Part shown: positions 12,236 to 22,781 of the stretch, piece by piece
How the letters are laid out: every line of letters starts with the position of its first letter
Numbering within the stretch: the stretch's first letter is position 1
Assembly: GCF_016808095.1 (NCBI RefSeq)
Contig: NC_068970.1
Span: forward strand, 25,836,501-25,900,500
Source: Vigna angularis
Lineage: Eukaryota; Streptophyta; Magnoliopsida; Fabales; Fabaceae
Length of the DNA: 64,000 nt
Direction: 5' to 3'
The notes under the pieces: generated by a model
What the model was told of the DNA's origin: nothing
What the model saw: the letters and a program-made list of their open reading frames with translations, nothing else
Database searches by the model: none
Made by a program: the position numbers and the translations under genes

Positions 12236-13075
12236 TTTATGGGGTCCAAAACAAGGATTTTACTTATTTAACCATTTTGGAAGTTATTCCATCATTTGTC
12301 ATCTATTTCAATTTTATTCATAATTATGCAGTTTACTTTTCATTATTTCGTTCATGTGTACTCCATCTCGATTTTATTGGGTAGAACACTTCAATTCTAT
12401 TATATACATCTTAATTGTTTTTTAAATAAATTAATAGTTCTTTACTTATTTTTAATCACATGTTTTTCTAGTGATTGATTTGGTTTTCTTCAAGATTCTC
12501 ATAAGATTAGTTTACGATTTAAACCAATCAAGAGATTTAACTCTTAACACATCTATGTATCATATGTGTATATTCTTCCTAAGCTTCGTAGCATCCTATC
12601 GAGTTAGTACCTCTAATAATAAACCATTGAAATTGGGTATATTGATGGAAAATAATCTTCAAAGAAAAACATAAAGTATACAGATACTATGAAAAAAAGA
12701 AGTACTTGAAGGAATTTATTTTGGTTAATGACAAAAAATATGCAAGTTTATAAAAAAGAATTTGGTCTTATGGCGAGTTTGTTCCAGTTCTCACGAACCT
12801 ACTAGAAAATAATTCTACTTATGAATTAACTAGGTTTAGAATTAATTAGGTTTCAAGGGTGTGGGAACGTAAACTCGTCTGATTTTCTACATGCTAGCCT
12901 ACCTTGCTCACAGTCTTATGTCTTTCCATGTTGTTTTCTGTTCTCCCTATTATTTCATATGCAATGCAAACACTGTGTAGGTGCTGGAGTAAGGTTTCTT
13001 CCAATTTTTGAACGGGCACAGTCACAATCTTATTCCCCTCAGTCTTCTTCAACTAAGGCAAAATTTAGCAAAACG
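12236..13075. other. Intergenic region and 5' region of the WD40 gene
   Basis: No coding gene is seen. The last ~100 bp, rich in C and T with TCTTATTCCCCTCAGTC, probably form the 5'UTR of the WD40 gene. A clear TATA box was not identified. Confidence 0.4.
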
Positions 13076-16000
13076 ATGGGAGGTATTTCAAAATTGTTAT
13101 TGGGTTTTGATGTTATATTTTTTCTCTGCTTTATTTTCCTTTTCCCTTGATTTTCTTACGCTTTGAGTGTTCGTAGGGACACAAACTGAGAGAGAAGAGA
13201 AGGTGTCTTTGGAGCTCAGCGAAGAAATTCTTCAGAGTATGGAAGTAGGAATGGCCTTCAAAGACTATGTAAGCAATTCTACCATTACGTTTTCTGTTCT
13301 TATTTTAGATCAGGGCAGTGTTTCTTATGTTTTGGGATTTGGCAACCTCAAATTTGTTTTTCATTGTACTCTTTTCCTTAATTTTTGTGTGCATATGTTT
13401 TTCAGAATGGTAGAATTAGTTCCTTGGACTTTCACAGGGCATCCAGTTATCTAGTGACTGCTAGTGATGATGAATCCATTCGACTGTATGAGGTTACCAG
13501 TGGAACGTAAGCCCCATTTTATCTGTAGCTCTAATTATATAGACAATTGAATGAATGATTAGATACAATCTTTTTATCCTGAAGTTTATTGACATTGTTG
13601 CATTCTCATATCGATTTACATCTCTAGTATGATTTAAGAAGATTGCATCATTAGTTGATTTGATGTGACAAATACTTTCAATAGATTGGGTTTATTAACA
13701 TTTATAAATGACACAGATGTAATTTGACAACTACAAATTGTTCCATCATTTACAGCTAAATGGTTAACATGTACTGTAGCAAATTTAATCATGTTATTTG
13801 ATTCTTTGAAGTTTCTTGTCATCCTTCCGTTTTTGTAACTAATCTACATGTGTGCTTCAACATATTTGCCATCAGTTGTTTGAAGACAATTAATAGCAAA
13901 AAGTATGGGGTTGATCTCGTTTGCTTCACATCTCATCCTACAACAGTCATATACTCTTCAAAAAATGGTTGGGATGGTGTGTCTCTTGCTTTCATCTTCA
14001 ATGAACTTGGCATCGGCAGTAAATTTTGTATACTCACTAAAAATTTTCCATAAATCCAGAATCTTTGCGGCTTCTATCGTTGCATGATAACAAGTATTTG
14101 CGATATTTCAAAGGTCACCATGACAGGTTTGGTATCTATCATTTTATAATATATACATTTAAATCTCATATCATATAATACAATACACATGTTCATTCCA
14201 TTTGATTGTTCTAAAAGAATATCAGCTTTTTGCCAGGGTGGTGTCGCTAAGCTTGTGCTCTCGGAAGGACTGCTTTATATCTGGTTCTCTAGATAGAACT
14301 GTTTTACTATGGGATCAAAGGGCTGAAAAATGCCAGGTAGTGTCATGTTCATGCAGTTACTTGCTTATTTTATGTCCTTTTGTTTATTATACGTCATATA
14401 ACTTTTATAGGGGCTTCTTACATTAAAAATAAATAGGGACTGTTACGTGTAAAAGGAAGACCTGCTATATCATATGACGATCAAGGACTTGTCTTTGCAG
14501 TTGCCTTTGGAGGATTTGTAAGAATGTTTGATGCTCGCAAGTATGAAAAGGTTTGCAAATTCAAAATGAGAATACGAATATGTATAAAGCTTGGCTTTTG
14601 TTATCTGTTAATTGTGACATACAGTTATAATCTAATATGGTGAATTTCACCTGCTACAGGGTCCCTTTGAGATATTTTCCGTTGGGGGAGATACTTCTGA
14701 TGCAAATGTTGTGAAATTTAGTAATGATGGGAGTCTCATTCTTTTAACAACAGCAGATGGGCATATTCACGTGCTTGACTCATTTCGCGGCACACTTGTC
14801 AGTATCTTTCCTTGTTTCACTTAATTTATTGTGCTTTGAATTGAAAGGTTGTGTGTGATTTTTTCTCTCATTACATTTACATAGTTATCCACATATAATG
14901 TCACGCCTGTCTCATGCAACTCCACATTAGAAGCTTCTTTCAGCCCCGAGGGAATGTTTGTAATATCTGGTAAGCATTTTCAGATCATTCCAAGAACTTG
15001 TGATCGTTATTCATTTGGTATACTTATTATTTGGACATTTAGATCTTTATTACACTGTTTTTTCTTCCTAAAATAGCTTTTTGGAAGAAAGATTTGGATT
15101 GGTTATGATTATTTTAAAATGCATGCATCATGGTGCCGTTTTTCTGTCTTGTATTTTCAATTTTTTTTCCTATTTATGTGATCCTGTTGGTTGCTTCTTA
15201 CTGCCTGTGCTGGTTTGTTATGCTTAACTTCGATTCTTTGACAGGTTCTGGGGATGGAAGCATCTATGCATGGAGTGTTCGAAGTGGCAAAGAAGTATGA
15301 TAAGCTATATCCTTTCTTTGTCATAATATAGCTATTTTCTGTACATATTTTTGTTTGGATAATAATTTAATAACTGTTAATATAGTTTTTGTCCTATCAG
15401 GATGATATGCTTTCAACTTTACTATCATGTTATTCCTGTTTCATTTTTCAGAATGTTCTACCATTTGATTGTGAATACAGTAATTTATTTCCTAATTGCA
15501 AACTGATAATAATGGAGTGAGATTAGTCTTGACATGAAATTAAGCAGAAGAAAACACCCATAATCTATTATAGCAACTTATAATAATTTACTTATTACCT
15601 CTAAATGACTATGCTTGCGTGAGTATATTGTCAGATATAGTATATAATATATAGATTGCAAAAAAGAGTACTAGAGAATATTGAAATATAGTTTCAAACT
15701 AGGCGAATCTACTCCTACATATCAGAATACATAAAAAAGCAGTTTTTACAGGACTTTTTCTTTCTTTTTAGTTGACATTAGATCTCACTAGACAACTAAT
15801 CTCTTTTCAATAACTGTCTCCTTTTTCCTTCATTTGTGCCTACAGTACACATTAAGTCATAACTTTTAATGGGATAGGAGCCGGTTATATTTGTTAATAA
15901 TTCTTTAGTATTTGTCCATTTTACTTTCTGAGTCTGTTTTATTGTATAGAAATAACAGAATACATTATTTTGAAGCCTGGCAAGTTGTGTGTGAAATTTG

Positions 16001-16191
16001 AACTTTTTAATTCCAATGTTAATTCTTTTTGCCTTGTCTAGGTTGCAAGTTGGAGGAGTGCAACTTCTGATACCGGACCTCCTGTAATAAAGTGGGCTCC
16101 TGGAAGTCTAATGTTTGCTACTGGATCATCTGAGTTGTCATTCTGGATTCCAGATTTGTCTAAGTTGGGATCCTATGTTGGAAGAAAGTAG
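13076..16191 (+). CDS. APRF1: WD40-repeat protein, Swd2-like COMPASS subunit (APRF1/S2LA-like), 11 exons
   Basis: Exons read from splice sites and frame: 13076-13082, 13177-13268, 13406-13506, 13876-13976, 14060-14126, 14237-14336, 14437-14550, 14660-14797, 14885-14969, 15245-15294, 16042-16191. All introns are GT-AG, phases agree, and the total is 1005 nt (334 aa plus TAG). WD-type blocks include VTASDDESIRLYE, FISGSLDRTVLLWD, FAVAFGGFVRMFD, ISGSGDGSIYAWS and a final FWIPDLSKLGSYVGRK. Length and sequence fit the plant Swd2/WDR82 homologues that act in nuclear COMPASS-type H3K4 methyltransferase complexes; the Arabidopsis relative promotes flowering. Choice between the two Swd2-like paralogues is by recall. 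Exon 1 holds only ATGGGAG, so a gene finder could miss the start. No lesion is seen. Confidence 0.88.
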
Positions 16192-17199
16192 AAACAATGC
16201 ATGGTAAAATTATTGATTGCCCATCAACCCACTGAAAGGTAATATTTTTTACTACCACAGTGACAAGTTTTGTCATGGTTTGTAAATATTCTTCTCTGAA
16301 GAGCAATGGGTACTTCAATGATCCTTCTAATCTGTACACGTTAAAATATTTAAATGTATATATATCTTCTTTCTGTCAACATGCTTGCAGTAGATGTTCA
16401 TTTGATTATAATTGCTCCACATGTTCCGCTAGATCATTGGTGACTTATATTGCTAGAGACTGCTCGTCCGTGCCCCTGTTAGTCAAGCTTTTAACCTGTC
16501 TTAGGAAAAGCTGATGGAAAAAAACTGTACTTGTGAAAGGTTGAATTCTGGTTTTGTTTCGGATTTGATGCTTACGATCATAAATTTGACATGCATACTT
16601 GAGGTAGGGAATCAACCACTGAATTTTTTTTCCTTGCTGAACTGGGGAAGGAGTTCCCTGCTTGCCTTTCTTCCTTATGGCTATGATACTTTTCCACTTT
16701 CGGAAATATTTTGACCAATTTTTATGGGGGCTTCACCAAAAAATTAGTTATTGCAGAACTGTACTTCTGCTGGCAGCAATCAGTAGATGAGGGATTGTTG
16801 TGTTTTGCAGAGATGAGAGAATATAAGGGATCTTCTTGGTCGTAGTTGTTACCTAAGGAAAATATAAACTGCTTGGTTATATCTATATGCAATGGAAGTT
16901 AATGAAGTGTCATGCCAGTCTGTTAAACCATTCTACTTGATCACCTCTGGGAGGAAATTATACTACAAATCCCAACAAGAAAAAGATAACTTAATGTGGT
17001 TATTTTTTCTCAGACTCTTTTACTTCATGCAATTATTAGATATGAAATGTGTTTGGGTGCAAAAACAAATGAATTTTGAAAAGATTAAATTTATTTCTAT
17101 TTTTTATTTTTTAACACTTTAATTAAAATTTTAAAAGTTTACCTCTTTTCCTATTAATTCGTTAAAATATAGTTTTATTTTCACTTAAAGTAAAAAAAA
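16192..17199 (+). other. 3' region of the WD40 gene and intergenic DNA
   Basis: The first several hundred bases are probably 3'UTR of the WD40 gene; the exact poly(A) site is unclear. Short frames here show no known domain. The TSD of the Pack-MULE occupies 17191-17199. Confidence 0.4.
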
Positions 17200-17479
17200 G
17201 GTTTAATATCTATTTTGATTCATCGATTTGTAGGATTTGTTCAAAGTTGTCCTTTTTTTTTTTTTAAAGTTCACTAACATCTTACTTTTCGTAAAAACGG
17301 TGCACGTTAGTCTTTTTTGCTTACGGCGTTAGAAAGATTAACTGTAGAGTTGCTTATTTGGCGAAACTGAATTAGCTGTACAATTTATTACTACGTGACC
17401 TTCTCGGTTTTTCCCTCTTTTCGCTACTCTCTCTCCTTCCTTCGTCGTTGCACATCGTCTCCCTCCTCTTCGCCAAACT

Positions 17480-17625
17480 CTAACACCATGCCTCCATCCT
17501 CGATGCCAAATGCAAACCTTCCTATGACATTGACACCTTCTTTGACAACGTCAACCCATTAGAAGACATTTACTTCAACTCATCGAAGCTCCCGGAGGGA
17601 TTTTTTGCCCCTCCCTGCAGTGTAT
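17480..17625 (+). pseudogene. Coding-like fragment inside the Pack-MULE, source unknown
   Basis: One frame stays open for about 45 codons and contains KPSYDIDTFFDNVNPLEDIY, then KLPEGFFAPP, a composition unlike the surrounding AT-rich DNA. It has no start codon in frame and ends near a splice-like CTGCAG. I do not recognise the parent gene. Confidence 0.4.
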
Positions 17626-17860
17626 TTCTAAATTGTTTGTTTGTTTTGAGTGCGAGAAGGGCACAGTAGCGCGGAGAGAGCATTGACGTACGGGGCGACG
17701 AAACACTGAGATTGGAAGATAGTGAGATTTTTTATCCCAGTAAAACAAAATTAAATATAAACATAAATAAAAATACGTTAAATTATTTCTGAAGCAATGT
17801 GCAATTAGGGATTAGGGTTTGGGAAGAGAGGAAAAGGGGATTAGGGTTTGGCGTGTGATT

Positions 17861-18034
17861 ATGGATTTCACAACGAAGAAGAAGGAATCAGAGAATAACA
17901 ACACTAATAATCCCGAAAACGCTCATCAAACATTAGATTCTTCTTCTCAGTTAACGTCGACACTTGATTCAAGCAGCAAAGAAACTGAAGAACAACAATC
18001 TCATGAACTCAAAGCTGGTCTTCACCCTCTGAAG
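17861..18034 (+). pseudogene. Captured exon 1 of an nCBP (eIF4E-family cap-binding protein) gene
   Basis: An ATG at 17861 opens 58 codons ending in HELKAGLHPLK. This is the segment of plant novel cap-binding proteins (nCBP/4EHP type) immediately before the eIF4E core. The N-terminal part is acidic, Ser/Asn-rich and low-complexity, as in those proteins. At 18035 a GT begins what looks like the parent gene's intron 1, so the capture includes 5'UTR, exon 1 and part of the intron. The cap-binding core (the tryptophans that hold m7G) is absent, so no cap-binding protein can be made. Family assignment is from memory of the conserved block. Confidence 0.7.
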
Positions 18035-18357
18035 GTTTTTCTCCCTCACTTTTCTTTTTTGTTTCTTGGCAACTGAATTACAGTATGATTGGTTAATGAT
18101 GAAGATGAAGAAGTGTGATAAAGCTTTTGAGTGAAAAGAGGACTACCACGTGGCACTCTCTTATTGGCTGAACTTGTCAACTAATTGGACAGGTCATCTA
18201 ATTTTGGCCAGCAGAGCAATTTTGCCGTTAGTATTTTAACGCCGTAAGCAAAAAAGATCCACTTAAACTGTTTTTGTGAAAAGTAGGATGTTAATGAACT
18301 TTAAAAAAAAAACCCTACAAATCGAGGAACCAAAATAGGTATTAAACCTAAAAAAAA

Positions 18358-19800
18358 ATTATTTGAATTTTTATTTTAAAGAATAATTTTATTGAAATTT
18401 AACAAATAAGATGTATTTATGGATGCATACATGTATAATTTTACTATAGATGTAGATGATTTTATTTTTTACATCAATGGGCAAAAAATTAACATTTTAG
18501 ATTTAGAACTAAAATAGAATTTTTGTAACGTAGGGAAAAATTCTTTGGCACCATCATGCATGTGTCGAGCACCGGAGGAAGAAGAGGGTGCATTGGTGTG
18601 AAAACACGACCATTAAGAATTTTTTTTAAAATTATTTTGGTGTAATTTCATGAAATTACAGAAATGGTATATAAGTTTTAAAATTTTAAGTATAGACAAG
18701 TTGTGTTGACTTGACATGACTTCAAGATAAGAAAATAAGAAGTTATGTTATGTTAATCGATTTTATTGTAGATTAGTTGAAGTTGTTTTAAGTTATGATG
18801 ATTTATTTAAAAAAATTGAAGTTATCATAGTTTAAGATGACATGGTAAATTTATTTTATTACAAAATTGAAATTGTGTTAACATGTAACGATATTTCTTT
18901 TTGTTTATAAAATTTGTGATTAAGCTTGATTAAAGTTGTTTGAAGCAGTAAAAGAAGTACTGATGACTTGGAATTACTTAAGTTCTTCCACAATAAAATT
19001 GTTTCATGATACATTTGTTTTGAAGTTGTGGAAATGGCACTACTTGCTCAAACTCGATATATATTTTCTTTTTAAATTACAGTATTTTACTATTTTTGTT
19101 ATTTTATAATGAAATTATACTAAAATGGCAATATTAACTTCCTTTCAAATTTCAATATTAACTTAAATTTCAATATTAACTTTTATAAGTTATGTAAGTA
19201 AAATACTATATTTACTTAGTAACTTGCTTTTTGTGTTTATATTTTTTTTATATTTTTCTATTTCATTGAATTTTATTTTTCTCAAAAAAAAATTCAATAT
19301 GATTTTTTTGTTATATTAATGTTAATGTTGTTTAAAAGTGTTACATATCAAAATTTGGATCTATGTCAAAATCTAAATCATTTTTTATATTACACATAAC
19401 AATTTAAATAATGTTAATGACAATTTAACATAAGATATTATATTAAGTTTTTTTTGTGAAGAACTCAAATAAGTGAAAAACAAATGTAATAATAAAGAAT
19501 TTAATTTTGAAAATTAAATTATTAATTAAGTCTAAATAGTAATAGTAAAGGTTGATGGTTAACGTGTGTAAGGTTATAATTAATTATATGATTAAATATA
19601 TTTTTAGTTATACATGTGATATTAAAATATGTTTTTATGGTAAACTTTAATATAATTTAGTTCTCAAATTTTAAATAATAAAAAAATATTGTTTTTTTAT
19701 TCTAAATTCTAATTATGTTAAATTTTGTAGATGTATCAAATTAGTATTTAAATTATTTATGTTGTTTAATGTGATAACTATTAAATTCAGTTTTTAGTGG
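18358..19800. other. AT-rich intergenic sequence
   Basis: No gene is seen. Several phrases such as AAATATATTTTTAGTTA resemble decayed MULE ends, but no partner was found. Confidence 0.4.
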
Positions 19801-19814
19801 AATCCAGAGGTTAG

Positions 19815-20132
19815 TGTGAGGGTTTAAAAAATTCAGAAAGTGGAAGATATATGTGTGTATCTGGTTGGCGACGGTAGTATATAAGCAAAATTTTTAAACG
19901 TTGAGTCACTTTTGCATGCATCTCTCCTCTCCAGAATTCTGAATTTCTCCTCCTTCTCTCTACAATCCTCCTTCTTCTCTCTAAAAATCCTCACTTTATC
20001 CTTCTTCTGATCATCACCTAGGCTGTGTATGAGTTCTTTCTCGATGGCAAGAAGTTCTTTTCCATCAATCTAGTTGTTGTGTGAAGTGGGTAAGTAAACT
20101 CATTCGTTCTTTTTAAGTTTCGGTATTTCTGG
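19815..20132 (+). mobile_element. Left part of an older LTR split by the SIRE-like insertion
   Basis: A TATA-like GTATATAAG near 19877-19885 precedes a CT-rich leader, and the sequence resumes in the right part at 28892 after the inserted element. The last five bases, TCTGG (20128-20132), are the duplicated target site. The outer boundary is uncertain: TGTGAGGG at about 19815 is a candidate, but a TSD matching the right end (TATAA) was not found next to it. Confidence 0.5.
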
Positions 20133-20306
20133 TGTTACCAATGAGGAGCATTAGTAAAATTAAAGATAAATAATTTTGATGATGCTGAAAGACGATAGAT
20201 TGTGATAACTGTTTTAAAAGCACTTTGTAGATTATAAATGTATTAGGAAAAGCCTTAAACATGTAATACTTAGAAAAATTCGTATTTCTAGAACTGTTAC
20301 GCATTT

Positions 20307-20533
20307 AATCAATTATTAGAAGCTATAATCGATTATCTTAAGTCCTTCTGGAAAACCTCGTTGCTCTGGAATAATCGATTATTACTCCAAATAATCGATT
20401 ATCACTAGTTTTGATGAGAATTGCCAAAGTCTCTGGAATAATCGATTATTCCTCAGGATAATCGATTAGCACTTTTGAAAAACCCTGTAACGGACTCAAA
20501 TAATCAATTATCACTAACAATAATCGATTATCT
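20307..20533. promoter_or_regulatory. Four pairs of ATAATCGATTAT palindromes in the 5' LTR
   Basis: Core AATCGATT (or AATCAATT) begins at 20307/20327, 20373/20393, 20440/20460 and 20502/20522. Every pair is spaced exactly 20 bp, about two helical turns, and pairs recur every 62-67 bp. The last pair ends about 45 bp upstream of the TATA box. The layout is that of cooperative protein sites in the U3 enhancer; no binding protein is known to me. Confidence 0.8.
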
Positions 20534-20575
20534 GTGGCAGTTATAATTCATCTCTGCGAACTTAGACCAGTTGGC

Positions 20576-20582
20576 TATATAA
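20576..20582 (+). promoter_or_regulatory. TATA box of the SIRE-like LTR
   Basis: TATATAA lies within GGCTATATAAG, downstream of the paired palindromes. The same site is at 28376-28382 in the 3' LTR. Confidence 0.7.
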
Positions 20583-21100
20583 GTTATTTCCAAAACTCTT
20601 AGAAGAACACAACTGAGCTTTTTGAGAATACAGTGTGTCTGAGGAAGTTCTAAAAAGCTAGTTCAAGTGCTTTGCCTGGTCTCGTGAATAGGAGAAGCTC
20701 GCGTTTCGTGTGTCGATAGTCGGAGCAGTTCTCTTCGAGTTGGCAAGGTGGTCATCTTCCAGTTCGTTCGTTGAAGGAAGGTTTTATCTTTCTGTTTTTA
20801 TTCACCCTTAATTGTAATTTGTTGAAACTGATTTTAGTGAAATCGTTAATCACTTTTTATGGTGATTAACAACTGGACGTAGATTCTTTTGAATCGAACC
20901 AGGATAAAAATCCAGTGTGTCAAGTTTTCTATTCCTTACACTCTTTACTGTTTTATGCACATCAATTTTTTGTTAAATTTTCTCTAAGAAAATTGATTTT
21001 CCAAAACGGACCATCATAACTTGATTTGTGACCGTAACACGCTTTCCGAGTATTTTATTACGCTGTGCGACTCTATAACGGTACCGATTGTTCCGACAAT

Positions 21101-21112
21101 TGGTATCAGAGC
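21101..21112 (+). other. Primer-binding site for initiator tRNA-Met
   Basis: TGGTATCAGAGC lies 2 bp after the 5' LTR end. Confidence 0.92.
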
Positions 21113-21144
21113 TTGCTTTGATATTTTTTCAAACTTTTGCGAAA

Positions 21145-22781
21145 ATGGCCGGTCATCAAAATCAAGTATATGCTGAGGGTGCATCCATCAATAGACCACC
21201 TCTTTTTACTGGTGATAACTATGCCTTCTAGAAAGTCAGAATGGAAATTTTTATGGGGTCTGTTGACAGAGGCATCTGGGAAGCTGTGCTAAATGGTCCC
21301 TATATTCCTAAAAGAACTGTTGATGGTGTGGAAGTAGAAAAACCATACTTTAACTGGATCCTGAGGAAAATAGAAGAGCCCAATTTGATATTAAGGCTCG
21401 TAATATTATTTCATCTACTGTAGTACTTGATGAATTTTATAGAATTTCAGTGTGTAAGACAGCACATGAAATGTGGGAGGTCCTTAGAGTCACACATGAG
21501 GGTACAGACGACGTGAAACGTGCAAGGAAGAATACACTCATCCAAGAGTATGAGATGTTCAGAATGCAACCTGGAGAAACAATATCTGATGTCCAAAAGC
21601 GTTTCACTCACATTGTGAACCACCTAATAGGTTTGGGTAAGACTTTTGACACTGATGAATTGAATGTGAAAATATTAAAATCATTAGACAGGTCTTGGCA
21701 ACCAAAGGTGACTGCCATCTCGGAGTCTCAAAACCTCACTCAGATGTCAACGGCGATTCTCTTTGGAAAGCTTCGTGAGCATGAGCTTGAGCTGAGAAGA
21801 TTAACTGTAGAAGAGGATCAAGGCAAAAGAAAGACACTTGCCTTCAAGTCTGAAATCTCAAAAGGAAAAAGTTCTAAGAGAATTGAGAACGATGATTCCG
21901 ATGACGATGAGGAAAACATGAGTCTTATGATTAAGAAGTTTGCTAAATTTATGAAAGCAAAGGGAAAAGACAAATACCGTGGAGAAAGGAAAGAAAATCA
22001 AGGATCTCCATCAAGCATTAAATGTTATGGATGTGGAGAAAGAGGTCATGTGAAGACTGACTGTCCTAAAAAGAGGAAAAGTGAAGAAAAGAAAGAAAGA
22101 AAGTTTCCAAAGAAGAAGAAAGCTTACATAGTTTCGGAAGAGAATGCTTCTAGTTCTTCAAGCTCAAGCGATTCAGATGAAGAATCAAATTTGTGCTTAA
22201 TGGCAGACTTAGAAGATTCAGGAAGCCATGTAAGTGATTCTAGCTTAGAGTCAAGTGATGAGTTTGACTTACAAAAGGCATTTCTTGATTTGTTAAATGA
22301 ATCTGAAAAACTTGATGTTGCTCATAAAAAGCTAAAGAAAGAGCATAATGAATTGAAATTGAGGTATGAAAAAGTACTAGATGACAAAGTTGTTTTGAGA
22401 AACAAAGTTAATAATCTGGAAACTAAATTATCCGAATCTGATACTGTTGTACAACCTATTGAATGTCTATCGTGTAAAAGTCATATGTTTGATATTGACA
22501 TTCTTGAGAATTTACTTGCAAAGGCAACTAAGTCTAAGTCACATGCCAAAACAAACTTTGAGAGAAGCAATGCTAGAAGTGGAAACACGCATTTACACAA
22601 AAAGTCTAAAATGATAAGAACTCATAGAATTTGGGTAGAAAAAGGGACTTTTGTGAAAAATAAAGTGTATGAGGCTTGTTGTTTTTACTGCATGAAACTT
22701 GGTCACACCTCAAACAAATGCAACATCAAACATTTTGGTGTTCCAAATGGTAAATATGCATGGGTTAAAATTGTAAAATGA
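21145..22781 (+). pseudogene. gag: gag of the SIRE-like element (broken)
   Basis: The start is ATG at 21145 (MAGHQNQVYAEG). A TAG at 21229-21231 sits where relatives have Trp, and a frameshift near 21380 separates the first part from the main frame at 21450-22781. The main part carries the Copia gag (UBN2-type) region with CKTAHEMWEVLRVTHEGTDD, then a CCHC zinc knuckle CYGCGERGHVKTDC (22023-22064). After that come a Lys-rich tract, a Ser-rich acidic region, a coiled-coil-like segment, and a second CCHC motif CFYCMKLGHTSNKC near 22682-22723. Gag forms the cytoplasmic particle and binds RNA through the knuckles. This copy cannot make a full protein. Confidence 0.88.

Larger units (their letters stand above)
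17200..18348. mobile_element. Pack-MULE (non-autonomous Mutator-like element) with captured gene fragments
   Basis: The ends are perfect inverted copies for the first nine bases (GGTTTAATA...TATTAAACC). TIR similarity extends about 130-200 bp (17200-17400 against 18165-18348), including the shared CTTTTTTGCTTACGGCGTTA. The 9-bp TSD TAAAAAAAA is exact (17191-17199 and 18349-18357), the diagnostic Mutator pattern. The 1.15-kb interior has no transposase. It holds at least one recognisable host gene exon (17861-18034) and a second coding-like segment (about 17480-17625). Confidence 0.9.
20133..21098 (+). repeat. 5' LTR of the SIRE-like element
   Basis: It starts TGTTACCAATGAGG and ends GATTGTTCCGACA. 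It includes four paired palindromes (20307-20533) and a TATA box (20576-20582). A 7-bp stretch near 20715 is absent from the 3' LTR. Confidence 0.93.

Noticed and set aside
20307..20533. Regularly spaced short repeats suggesting a CRISPR array
   Set aside because: Plant nuclear LTR sequence; units are palindromic 12-mers in pairs, not direct repeats with equal unique spacers.
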